15,028 nucleotides of DNA from contig CALDKD010000025.1 in the NCBI GenBank assembly GCA_937898885.1, positions 1 through 15,028 on the forward strand, given 5' to 3'. The translations under genes were made by a program, and so were the position numbers. The stretch's first letter is position 1; every line of letters begins with the position of its first letter. The stretch is from an uncultured Bacteroidales bacterium. GTDB taxonomy: Bacteria > Bacteroidota > Bacteroidia > Bacteroidales > Bacteroidaceae. This document shows positions 6,152 to 13,582 of the stretch, in pieces. The notes under the pieces are model-generated. The model was not told where the DNA came from. It did not search any database and saw only the letters and a list, made by a program, of their open reading frames with translations.

Positions 6152-7918
6152 ATGCGGCAAAGAGTAGTGACAACCAGATTGTTTTTCCTGCGTGTATCGG
6201 TAGCAACCATTGCACTGTTTCTTTTGTGTGTATCATGCTCGCATCCAGGGTCGTCCAAAGTCCGGGACAGGCACAGCGTCGCGATACTTCTTGACAGGGC
6301 TGAAAGCATGCTCGGCACGAATGACAGTACCGCTCTTGCCACACTGGACAGCATCGATGCCACTGCCATCCGGAGTCGTAAGCTGAACGCGCGATATGCG
6401 CTGCTGTATTCCGAGGCCCTTTACAAGAACTACATTCCTGTAGCAAGTGATTCACTCATTATGGAGGCAATCCGGTATTACTCAACTGGTAGCGACATCA
6501 GAAGTCGTTTCCGCGCATTTTACCAGTTGGGGTGCATCTATTCTGAATTGGACAGAAAGCCGGATGCTCTTCTGGCATTCACTCAGGCGGAGCACCTTGC
6601 CTCATCTGTTACCGACGATTACCAGTTAGGGCTTTTGAACACCCAGTTGGGGCTGGCATTCTTCAATTCCTTTGATTTCAGCCGTGCATTGGACTATTAC
6701 AATGCAGCCTACACACATTATTCAAAAGCAGGTAAGGAAAGTCATGAAATGCACGCTTTGTATGATATTGCCAGTTGTCAGTTGCAGCTGAACAATCTTG
6801 AGCGGGCATACACATTGTTTGATTCAATTCAGACAATGGCATCCAATGCAGGGGATTACTATCTGCTGTACAACTGCCAGCTTAACAAACTGAACAGCTC
6901 AATGCTTTTGGGTGATAACTTACAGGCGGAGACCGATATGGAACAGATTACGGAACTGTTCGGAGATGCCTTTGACGATGCCATCTCGCTTTCAACCTTT
7001 GCAAAATACAATATTCTTGCGGGCAATCTGCAGAAAGCGCGACTTTATCTAGATGAAGGGTGGAACAATTCGAACTCCATATCAGATTCGGTATTGATGT
7101 ATGAATATGAATCTCAGATATTGGAAAAAACTGGACACCTTGATTCTGCAATTGTCCAATGCCGGAATTCCATAAATTTGGAACGCTTGAATGCTCAAAC
7201 AGTTAACGGAAAACCTCTTGCCGGTACTATGAGCGACTACTACAAGAACCTCTCTGAAATAGAAATGCTGAAGGCATCGCGCAATCACTATGCCTTTGTC
7301 TTATCCATTTTCATCTTTGTAGCGGCAGTTGTAGTATTCATCCTGTCAATACGTTCCCGCCGTCTGAAGTATGAGTCAGCGCGTCAGTCTCTTATCATTA
7401 CCATCAATGAACTGCGATTAAAGGAAAATTCTGACAATGAGACAATCAACCGGCTTAATGCAAAAATCAATGGCCTGTTCAGCCGTCCGTTGCAGGAATT
7501 GGATTCCGTCCTGTCAAAAATGATAGATTCTGATGCGATAATATCTTCCGGATATATCAAATCGGAAGTTGAAAGAAAAAAACTTTATCAGAATCAGACG
7601 AGTGTTTTCTACGAGGAGATAAAGCGTAAATTCGACTTGATTGTCTCAGACAAATATCAGGATGAGTTGGATGAGATTATCAACTCATCCTGTGACAATA
7701 TAATGGAACAGATAACCAGCGGGCCATTTGCCATATCAAAGAAGGATTTGCTGATATTAAGGTTGTCCATAGCCGGTTTTTCCCCTAACTCCATATCTTA
7801 TCTTACAGGTATTACCCGTGCATCCGTCTATAAACAACGGCAAAGAACCATTGAAAAAATCGAGACAACTGCGCCTGACTTGGTTGTAAAATTACGTAAT
7901 ATACTGAATATAAGTTAG
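6152..7918 (+). CDS. Membrane-tethered TPR regulator with C-terminal LuxR-like HTH
   Basis: The protein has 588 residues. The N-terminus is a lipoprotein-like signal (L-L-C-V-S-C, candidate lipid Cys29; Cys at -3 is unusual). Residues about 40-370 are helical TPR-type repeats, with recognisable G-x-x-Y/F..A-L..Y-x-x-A patterns such as 122-150, 160-190 and 200-230. One strong transmembrane helix spans about 380-400 and is followed by R-S-R-R, then a charged coiled region. The last 60 residues (about 528-572) are a helix-turn-helix: K-K-D-L-L-I-L-R-L..G-F-S-P-N-S-I-S-Y-L-T-G-I-T-R-A-S-V-Y-K-Q-R. The periplasmic TPR sensor would signal across the inner membrane to a DNA-binding domain. This architecture is common in Bacteroidetes beside secreted-protein genes. 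It lies 213 bp upstream of the DUF3244-like gene and likely controls it and the two transglutaminase-like genes. Confidence 0.88.
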   Translation: MRQRVVTTRLFFLRVSVATIALFLLCVSCSHPGSSKVRDRHSVAILLDRAESMLGTNDSTALATLDSIDATAIRSRKLNARYALLYSEALYKNYIPVASDSLIMEAIRYYSTGSDIRSRFRAFYQLGCIYSELDRKPDALLAFTQAEHLASSVTDDYQLGLLNTQLGLAFFNSFDFSRALDYYNAAYTHYSKAGKESHEMHALYDIASCQLQLNNLERAYTLFDSIQTMASNAGDYYLLYNCQLNKLNSSMLLGDNLQAETDMEQITELFGDAFDDAISLSTFAKYNILAGNLQKARLYLDEGWNNSNSISDSVLMYEYESQILEKTGHLDSAIVQCRNSINLERLNAQTVNGKPLAGTMSDYYKNLSEIEMLKASRNHYAFVLSIFIFVAAVVVFILSIRSRRLKYESARQSLIITINELRLKENSDNETINRLNAKINGLFSRPLQELDSVLSKMIDSDAIISSGYIKSEVERKKLYQNQTSVFYEEIKRKFDLIVSDKYQDELDEIINSSCDNIMEQITSGPFAISKKDLLILRLSIAGFSPNSISYLTGITRASVYKQRQRTIEKIETTAPDLVVKLRNILNIS

Positions 7919-7931
7919 TTAAGCGTTAAAT

Positions 7932-7940
7932 GGGGGGGGG
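7932..7940. repeat. Homopolymer G tract (G9)
   Basis: Nine consecutive G residues lie 13 bp after the regulator stop in otherwise AT-rich DNA. Such tracts slip in replication. Here it is outside any coding frame and about 150 bp upstream of the next promoter, so any effect would be on spacing or transcript end. It could also be a sequencing-sensitive site. Confidence 0.6.
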
Positions 7941-7956
7941 TAATGATATAATCTGC

Positions 7957-8025
7957 TGATATTCAAAGGATTAATCCGAATGTCCAATCCGGTCTGCAAA
8001 ATTCTTTGCATTCTACTGAATATCA
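7957..8025. promoter_or_regulatory. Nested inverted repeats upstream of the DUF3244-like gene
   Basis: TGATATTCA (7957-7965) and TGAATATCA (8017-8025) form a perfect 9-bp inverted repeat 51 bases apart. Inside are the palindrome GGATTAATCC (7968-7977) and the hairpin TGCAAA-attc-TTTGCA (7995-8010). With no T-run, it is not a standard terminator. Its place between the regulator and its likely target promoter makes it a candidate operator cluster. Confidence 0.4.
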
Positions 8026-8092
8026 ATAATATATAGTTGCCAATGTCTAACAATCATTTGCATTTCTAACGTTTTATCTTGATTCAACTTCG

Positions 8093-8100
8093 TACTTTTG
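8093..8100 (+). promoter_or_regulatory. -7 box of the DUF3244-like / transglutaminase-like unit
   Basis: TACTTTTG is an exact TAnnTTTG match and identical to the box before the regulator gene. The start would be near 8107, 25 bases before the ATG at 8132. No good TTTG lies at the usual -33 spacing, which fits a promoter that needs an activator. Confidence 0.5.
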
Positions 8101-8131
8101 CATCACAACAAATCACAAAAAATGCAAAAAT

Positions 8132-8503
8132 ATGAGAACGGAAATCAAGAAGTATGTCCTTAGTGTTTTGGCGATTATCGCTTTCGGTCAGATGCCAGTA
8201 TTGGCTGACAAACCAATTCAAAAAGAATGTGTAGGAAGAGTAATCATTGTAAATATAATGGTACACCCACGCACAGAACTTCCGGATTGTTATTATTACA
8301 ATGGTTCTGTTTACATTGAATGCTCAGATTCAGTTACAGGCATTGACTGCACAGTGACTCGGTTTGAAGACAATTCACAATGGAGTAGCAGAGTTGCAGG
8401 AAATACTCTGCAAGTCCTTACATCGTCAGATTCGGGTTTGTACAGTGTAACATTTACATTGGCAGACGGAAGCTCATTTTACGGAGAATTCCAAATACCT
8501 TGA
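8132..8503 (+). CDS. Secreted DUF3244-like beta-sandwich protein
   Basis: The protein has 123 residues with a signal peptide ending near L-A-D (about residue 25). The mature part of about 98 residues is beta-rich. It carries Y-Y-N-G-S-V-Y-I-E, a run of short strands with S-V-T-G-I-D-C-T-V, then S-S-D-S-G-L-Y-S-V-T-F-T-L-A-D-G-S-S-F and a final Y-G-E-F-Q-I. This fits the small Bacteroidetes DUF3244 family of exported proteins, whose function is unknown. It stands between the tethered TPR regulator and the paired transglutaminase-like lipoproteins, 40 bp before the first of them, suggesting one regulated unit. Four cysteines are present in the mature protein (33, 53, 64, 73), which could form disulfides. 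Confidence 0.75.
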   Translation: MRTEIKKYVLSVLAIIAFGQMPVLADKPIQKECVGRVIIVNIMVHPRTELPDCYYYNGSVYIECSDSVTGIDCTVTRFEDNSQWSSRVAGNTLQVLTSSDSGLYSVTFTLADGSSFYGEFQIP

Positions 8504-8532
8504 CTCAGTCTGAATTATTTGTTTCAGGAGTC
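8502..8532 (+). other. Intercistronic hairpin
   Basis: GACTC (8502-8506) pairs with GAGTC (8528-8532), and inside it CTGAA (8510-8514) pairs with TTCAG (8523-8527), leaving a small bulge on one side. There is no T-run, so it may affect mRNA processing or the relative level of the secreted protein and the downstream lipoproteins rather than end transcription. Confidence 0.35.
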
Positions 8533-8543
8533 AATAGCGTGTT

Positions 8544-9932
8544 ATGAGAGAATTTGGAGTTTTCTTCCTCACTCTTATTTCAGTCATCATGTCCGGCTGC
8601 ATCAGACAGTCACGCCTTGACTATGCCCTTGATTCAGCCGGCTCCAACCGTACGGAGTTGGAGGCCGTGCTGGACCATTACCGTTCAGCAGACCCCAATC
8701 CCCAGAAGCTGCGTGCTGCAGAGTTCCTGATAGAGAACCTGCCTGCGCACTACTCATACGCGGGTACAGAAATCCACGAATACTATGATTACGCCGCCCG
8801 CATTCTGGCCGACACCGCACTGACACCGGAGCAGCAGCGCGACAGCCTGCTCTTCATCACCGATGCCAAGTATGCAGACCTGCCCAACCATACCATACCT
8901 GACGCACAGATCATCACCGCAGACTTCCTAATAGACAACATAGACAAGTCCTACACCCAGTGGACCACATGTCCCTGGGCCAGCCAGGTCACCTTTGACG
9001 AATACCTTGAATGGATGCTGCCATACAAGGCCGTGGAACTCCAGGAACTGGACGCCTGGCGTGATTCCGTTCTGAACCATTTCAACTACGGTTACACGCA
9101 TCCCATCAAGAACGATGTCGAATACAACACCACAATGGGCGTTGCCGACATGCTCCGCAACGAATGTCAGACCAAAATGAACCGTTACGGCCTGTACACA
9201 CGTGCCGGTCTGCCACTGCTGAGCGCACATCTGTTGCCCAACCAGACCTTTGGCAACATACCGGACTATGCGCTCATGGCCGTACTGCTTATGCGCAGCG
9301 CGGGAATCCCAGCAGTACTTGACGAAACACCAGTTGGCGCACGGTACGAGGCTGCAACAAAGTGGTACGTGATAATAGCCGATAAGGGCGAGGAAGAGGC
9401 ATCGGAATGGGACCTTTCCACCAACATAGGATGGGGCTTTTTCCCGTATGAACGCGGTCCCAAGGTCTATCGTAACACATACGCCATAAATCAGGAACGC
9501 TGGGAATACAGGCAGAACGCCAAGTATCTGTACCCGTTTGACCTGGGCAAGAAGGACATGACATCAAAGTATTTCCTTACATGCGACTTGGAAATCCCAG
9601 TTGGAAGGAACATCAGAAAACAGTTACAGGACAAATATGTTTATATAGCATCGGCCATCCGCAAGACAGACGAGAGTTCCGTCCAGTATGGCAGCGGTCG
9701 TCCCGAGCCCGATGGCTGGCAGATTGTCGATTTTGGAAAGATCAGGAACGGCAAAGCCTGTTTCCACGACATGGGCCGCGAGGTGCTGTACCAGGCACTT
9801 GGTTTTGACGGGGACAAACTGATTCCAATTACCGAACCGTTCATCCTGCACAAGGACCGGAGCATAGAGTATGTATGGGCTGACACAATACAGTCGCAGT
9901 ATCTTGACAAATGGAAGAACAACGCCTTATGA
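8544..9932 (+). CDS. Transglutaminase-like lipoprotein, catalytic residues lost (short paralog)
   Basis: The 462-residue protein has a lipoprotein signal (I-M-S-G-C, lipid Cys19). After a helical N-terminal region there is a transglutaminase-like core at about 225-285: G-N-I-P-D-Y-A-L-M-A-V-L-L-M-R-S-A-G-I-P-A. Aligned to its downstream paralog, the catalytic Cys position (G-A-C-L-D-Y there) is Ile239 here, and the catalytic His (R-G-H-F-W there) is Lys273 or a neighbour. It is therefore probably inactive as an enzyme and may bind ligand or scaffold. A beta-sandwich-like region follows (about 360-440), and the protein stops where the paralog continues into a discoidin-like domain. The stop overlaps the next start as ATGA, so the two are coupled and probably made in matched amounts. 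The gene is notably richer in G+C than the flanks. Confidence 0.8.
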   Translation: MREFGVFFLTLISVIMSGCIRQSRLDYALDSAGSNRTELEAVLDHYRSADPNPQKLRAAEFLIENLPAHYSYAGTEIHEYYDYAARILADTALTPEQQRDSLLFITDAKYADLPNHTIPDAQIITADFLIDNIDKSYTQWTTCPWASQVTFDEYLEWMLPYKAVELQELDAWRDSVLNHFNYGYTHPIKNDVEYNTTMGVADMLRNECQTKMNRYGLYTRAGLPLLSAHLLPNQTFGNIPDYALMAVLLMRSAGIPAVLDETPVGARYEAATKWYVIIADKGEEEASEWDLSTNIGWGFFPYERGPKVYRNTYAINQERWEYRQNAKYLYPFDLGKKDMTSKYFLTCDLEIPVGRNIRKQLQDKYVYIASAIRKTDESSVQYGSGRPEPDGWQIVDFGKIRNGKACFHDMGREVLYQALGFDGDKLIPITEPFILHKDRSIEYVWADTIQSQYLDKWKNNAL

Positions 9933-11929
9933 GAAAATCTGGAAGACATAGCCGCATTTCATTTGTCGGACTTGTGCTGATGGCAGCAGTCCTGCTGCCG
10001 GCTGTACTGACTCTAGGTAGTTGCTCACAGGACGACCTGTACCTGCACTATGCTCTGAAGGCCGCCGGTGACAACAAGGCCGAACTGAAGGACGTACTCA
10101 GGTATTACCGTACCGAAGACAAGGACCCGCTCAAACTCAAGGCTGCCAAGTACCTTATTGCCAACATGCCTGCGCATTATTCATATGCTGACACAGCAAT
10201 GGTGAACCGCTACTATGATGTGGCTCTGCAGATATTGAAATCCGGAAAGAGTGCCGAATGGCAGCGTGACACCCTTCGGGTAATCAGCGAAAGGGATTTT
10301 CCTGGCATGAGTCAGAATGTGGTGTCCGACGTTCAGGTCATAACCTCCGACTACCTGATATACAGCATAGATCATGCCTTCACCCAGTGGCGAACAAGAC
10401 CTTGGGCAAAGCATCTCACTTATGAGGAGTTCCGCGACTGGCTTCTGCCGTACAAGGTGGCCGAGTTGCAGTCTTTCGATGCATGGCGTGATACGCTTTC
10501 CGCACACTTCTGTGACAGCATCGGTAATCTGCCTGTCGGTGACGACAGATGCAGAACTATCTACGGAGCATTGGACATTGTGAGGACAGAGATGGTGAAC
10601 AAGCTTCAGCCTTGTATTGTATGGGAAAATTCAGCCGGTCATCCGCTCCTAAGTGCTGAGACTATGGCATACATGACCTACGGAGCATGTCTTGATTATG
10701 TCACAGCTGCGACTGCTGTCTTTCGCAGTCTTGGTCTTCCTGTTGCTATAGACAACGTTCCTGTGTGGGGACGCAATAACCGGGGTCACTTCTGGTTCAC
10801 GTTCCTTTCAGACAACGGTATTGAAGTCCCGACCGAAGAGGATGTTACATCACCGGCAGGGTGGGGGTTCTTCCCATATCAGCGGTTTCCGAAAATATAT
10901 CGTACGACATACGCTATGAATCGCGATGTCATCAAGTACCGGTCAAGGGCCAAATCCGTTCAGAAAATCGGTATATGCAAGCAGGATGTTACAGGTCATT
11001 ACTATCGTACATCGGATATTGAGATACCTGTATGGGAAAATGTAAAAATGAAGGACCGTTTTGCATACATTATAGCCGTCGTCAACAACAACGGTCCCAC
11101 ATGGCAAGTTCTTGACTTTGGAAAGATTAAAAAAGGAAAAGCCTGCTTCACTGGAATAGGCCGTGAACTTCTATACCTTGCAATGGGTTATGACGGTAAC
11201 GAACTGGTCCCAATATCCGACCCTTTCATTGTGCAGAAAGACGGTAGCATAGAATACATCAATTATGACAATTCAATCACTCGCACCATCGAAATTCGTC
11301 GTAAGTTCTACGAATCGTACAATGTGGTGGAGCAGCGTCGAAAGTTACTCGGGGCCAAAATACAATGTGCTGACCGCTTAGATTTCAGTGATGCGAAAAC
11401 ACTCTACGCAATTGATACAACAGCCATCTCAGACAAGATACAACTGCCAGAAGAAAAACCTCATCGCTATTGGCGCTATCTGTCACCTGATGATTCTTGG
11501 GGAAGTATTGCAGAACTGGCTTTTTATGATGAATCTCAAACTAAACTAAATGGTATCGGTATTGCAAATGAAGAAGCTGGTCAGGATGCAATAGAACGAG
11601 CTTACGATGGTAATCTGTTATCTAATTTTGAGATTAATCAACCAGATGACAATTGGGTAGGTATGGATATGGAAAGTCCGACAAACGTGAGATATTTTAG
11701 CGTGTCACCCAGAAGTGATGATAATGATATTTGTCCAGGCAATGAATATGAACTGTTCTATTTTCATGGTGCCGAATGGTGCTCACTTGGTTATCAAAAG
11801 GCTGGGAGTAATATACTGTATTATGATAACACACCAATAAATACCATTTTGTGGCTACGAAACTATACTCGTGGCAATGACGAACGGCCGTTTATTTTGG
11901 ATGTAAATAATCAGATTGAGTGGTGGTGA
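9929..11929 (+). CDS. Transglutaminase-like lipoprotein with C-terminal discoidin-like domain
   Basis: The protein has 666 residues from the ATG at 9929, which overlaps the previous stop as ATGA. An ATG at 9911 is possible but would overlap more and lengthen the signal peptide. The lipoprotein signal ends L-T-L-G-S-C (lipid Cys32). Residues 35-445 match the upstream paralog throughout by eye. The transglutaminase-like core keeps Cys254 (Y-G-A-C-L-D-Y) and His287 (R-G-H-F-W). The third catalytic acid may be Asp295 but is unsure. Residues about 510-665 look like a discoidin/F5-8-type carbohydrate-binding fold: Y-W-R-Y-L-S-P, A-E-L-A-F-Y-D, A-Y-D-G-N, then N-W-V-G-M-D and V-R-Y-F-S-V-S-P-R. The likely place is the periplasm or cell surface, possibly acting on proteins or glycopeptides. 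Composition becomes more AT-rich in the C-terminal third, hinting at domain gain by recombination. Confidence 0.82.
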   Translation: MRKSGRHSRISFVGLVLMAAVLLPAVLTLGSCSQDDLYLHYALKAAGDNKAELKDVLRYYRTEDKDPLKLKAAKYLIANMPAHYSYADTAMVNRYYDVALQILKSGKSAEWQRDTLRVISERDFPGMSQNVVSDVQVITSDYLIYSIDHAFTQWRTRPWAKHLTYEEFRDWLLPYKVAELQSFDAWRDTLSAHFCDSIGNLPVGDDRCRTIYGALDIVRTEMVNKLQPCIVWENSAGHPLLSAETMAYMTYGACLDYVTAATAVFRSLGLPVAIDNVPVWGRNNRGHFWFTFLSDNGIEVPTEEDVTSPAGWGFFPYQRFPKIYRTTYAMNRDVIKYRSRAKSVQKIGICKQDVTGHYYRTSDIEIPVWENVKMKDRFAYIIAVVNNNGPTWQVLDFGKIKKGKACFTGIGRELLYLAMGYDGNELVPISDPFIVQKDGSIEYINYDNSITRTIEIRRKFYESYNVVEQRRKLLGAKIQCADRLDFSDAKTLYAIDTTAISDKIQLPEEKPHRYWRYLSPDDSWGSIAELAFYDESQTKLNGIGIANEEAGQDAIERAYDGNLLSNFEINQPDDNWVGMDMESPTNVRYFSVSPRSDDNDICPGNEYELFYFHGAEWCSLGYQKAGSNILYYDNTPINTILWLRNYTRGNDERPFILDVNNQIEWW

Positions 11930-12182
11930 TGATTTTTCCTTAAAGAAGGTAATAGAGATTATTAAAGGATTGGAAAATAGGATTTTTGATACCCAGACCC
12001 TCGCAAAGTTCAATTGTCATGTCCTTCAATCCAAATCCTAATTGCTAAACTAAAAACTGAATGCTGCAAAGAAATATAAATACTGTTTGTTTAGTTGATG
12101 ACTAATTTTAAGAGTCGACATTTTTTATGGGAAATTAAACATTATTGAATTTAGAAAACTTAACTCATTAAATTTCTATCAA
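11930..12182. other. Gap with crossing inverted repeats
   Basis: There is no gene. TAGGATTT (11978-11985) pairs with AAATCCTA (12033-12040), and GGATTG (11967-11972) pairs with CAATCC (12027-12032). The two pairs cross rather than nest, so only one can form as a simple hairpin. No T-run terminator follows. No clean TAnnTTTG box was found before the next gene; TACTGTTTG near 12082-12090 has one base too many between TA and TTTG. Confidence 0.3.
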
Positions 12183-12722
12183 ATGAAAAGGTATTATTCT
12201 ATTTTTTTTGTTTCTGTTGCATTAGCTTGTGTCTCATTCGTTATGGGATTATCTGCAAACAGCAAAAGACAGTTGTTATTAGGTAATGTATGTGCATTAT
12301 CTGATGATGAGAAGCCAACGGCGACCCACCGCAAAAGTCATAAAATTAGTACTTCTTGCAATGGCTTAACTTATCATTTTTCTTCAACTATTGGTTATTA
12401 TAGTTCAGATGGCAAAAAATTTGGATCAGAAATAGCGGGTGAATTAAGTTCTGGTAAATTGCTTAAAACAGTTTATGCAGATGGAGGTATTACTGGAAAA
12501 GCAAATTATATATGGAACGGTAATTATGGTGGATCACAAGGAATAAATCTAAATGTGACATTTGAGCCAGAACTGGCATCTCCGACAGACATGGAACTTT
12601 GTGATGGTCCTTATGATGAAAAGGTGGATTGTTATAAGAATGATCCATGCTCCAGTTATATTAATTCGATGCTTAGTGTTATATTAAGTTCTTACGGATT
12701 GAAGCTTGTTGATATTAATTGA
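12183..12722 (+). CDS. NVEALT-type exported protein
   Basis: The protein has 179 residues. The N-terminus is a hydrophobic leader followed by L-L-L-G-N-V-C-A-L-S-D-D-E (31-43), a variant of the N-V-E-A-L-T/A leader motif that defines the Bacteroidetes NVEALT family. Glu is replaced by Cys37 and Thr by Ser40. The mature part is polar and rich in Gly, Ser and Tyr. It has paired cysteines near the middle (Cys59) and a C-terminal cluster D-C-Y-K-N-D-P-C (148-155). NVEALT proteins are typically small, exported and encoded beside 6-bladed propeller lipoproteins, as here. Their function is not established. The mature part is longer than in many members. A terminator follows directly. The leader and position are convincing; the mature domain is not recognised. 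Confidence 0.7.
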   Translation: MKRYYSIFFVSVALACVSFVMGLSANSKRQLLLGNVCALSDDEKPTATHRKSHKISTSCNGLTYHFSSTIGYYSSDGKKFGSEIAGELSSGKLLKTVYADGGITGKANYIWNGNYGGSQGINLNVTFEPELASPTDMELCDGPYDEKVDCYKNDPCSSYINSMLSVILSSYGLKLVDIN

Positions 12723-12739
12723 TTTTATACAGTCAAATT

Positions 12740-12781
12740 CTACTGCTCGTTCTATCCTGGTAATGGGCAGTAGACTTTTTT
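12740..12781 (+). terminator. Rho-independent terminator of the NVEALT-type gene
   Basis: CTACTGCTC (12740-12748) pairs with GGGCAGTAG (12765-12773) with one G-U pair, followed by AC and six T residues. It begins 17 bases after the stop codon. Confidence 0.75.
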
Positions 12782-12804
12782 GTTATTTTGTTGTTTTACT
12801 ACTA

Positions 12805-12906
12805 CCGATGCGATAAATTGATATAATAATTTGTAACTTACTATAGTTTAATGCTTTATATGTGTTTTTGCTTGTTCGCGATTTGAATCGCATTCCGATG
12901 CGATAA
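12805..12906. repeat. Direct repeat CCGATGCGATAA with overlapping hairpins
   Basis: CCGATGCGATAA occurs at 12805-12816 and 12895-12906. The second copy takes part in ATCGCAT-tccg-ATGCGAT (12887-12904), which shares its left arm with GCGATT-tg-AATCGC (12878-12891), so the two hairpins exclude each other. No gene is visible between the terminator and the transposon remnant at 12950. The element could be an attenuator, a binding-site pair or repeat debris. Confidence 0.4.
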
Positions 12907-12949
12907 TTCGATGCCAAGTCGCTGCAAGTCATTAACTACAAATTATATA

Positions 12950-13510
12950 GGGTTCGCTGAATAATATCAAATCGTTAAACATCAGCAAAATAACCGCTGT
13001 ATTTCTTGCCGGAATCATAGAAAAAGGCTATATTTGGGCATAAGTGTCCCATGCGTGTCCGGTAAAAATGCCGGAACTTGTTGAGGCAGACAAGATATAT
13101 CTGAACCGCCGTAACCGCCGCATAATGAAGCTGCTGCACATCAAAGTGGGCGGCAAGCCGTTGGGACGTCCTCCAAGGCCGATGCCGGAAAAGAGGAATA
13201 TGAGGCTCTCATGGCCCGATACTCTGGAGAGTGCAATGAAGTTGAAGGCACTTTCGGTATCGGCAAACGAGTTTATCGTGCCAACAACATCAGAGCAAAG
13301 CTTGCAGACACCGGAGAAAGCTGGTGCGGTGCATGCTACTTTGCAAAGAACGTGATGAAGTTCCTGAAAGAGCTTCTTCATGCCCTTTACGAACTGGCAG
13401 ATTATGTTCGGAATTGGATTGATGAGATTGTAAAATCCGTAACGTTGACCGATTACCGGCAACTATGCGCCTATACCGCGAAAGTTTGAAACGAATTATT
13501 CAGCGAACCC
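12950..13510. mobile_element. Insertion-sequence remnant with intact terminal inverted repeats (MITE-like)
   Basis: GGGTTCGCTGAATAAT (12950-12965) and its exact complement ATTATTCAGCGAACCC (13495-13510) bound a 561-bp element, flanked on both sides by TA (12948-12949 and 13511-13512), a likely target duplication. The interior keeps only the C-terminal part of a transposase with one frameshift, so it cannot move on its own. With both ends intact, it could be moved by a full-length relative elsewhere. TA duplication and the transposase tail suggest an IS5-like or IS1182-like family; I cannot place it more exactly. It separates the NVEALT-type gene from the propeller gene. Confidence 0.8.
13044..13489 (+). 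pseudogene. Transposase C-terminal remnant with frameshift
   Basis: The first frame reads L-V-E-A-D-K-I-Y-L-N-R-R-N-R-R and G-G-K-P-L-G-R-P-P, typical of the tail of IS5/IS1182-type DDE transposases. Near 13173-13178 (CCAAGG) one base seems to be missing from an A run. After a one-base shift the reading continues A-D-A-G-K-E-E-Y-E-A-L-M-A-R-Y and N-E-V-E-G-T-F-G-I-G-K-R (the Glu of V-E-G-T-F is the probable third catalytic acid), then W-C-G-A-C-Y-F-A-K-N-V-M-K-F-L. It ends just inside the right inverted repeat. The N-terminal two thirds, with the first two catalytic aspartates, are gone; a TAA lies directly before 13044. Confidence 0.75.
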
Positions 13511-13582
13511 TATTTATTTGGCTACAAATGATATATTTATTGCGTTATTAGACTATATTAACAACCTTTTTGATTCGTGTTC

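Noticed and set aside
8602..9949. Multiple minus-strand frames of 65-102 codons in the G+C-rich transglutaminase-like gene
   Set aside because: Long antisense frames are expected in G+C-rich coding DNA; none has a leader, motif or start context.
13028..13462. 144-codon minus-strand frame across the transposon remnant
   Set aside because: Its plus strand carries recognisable transposase tail motifs in two frames; the minus frame matches nothing.
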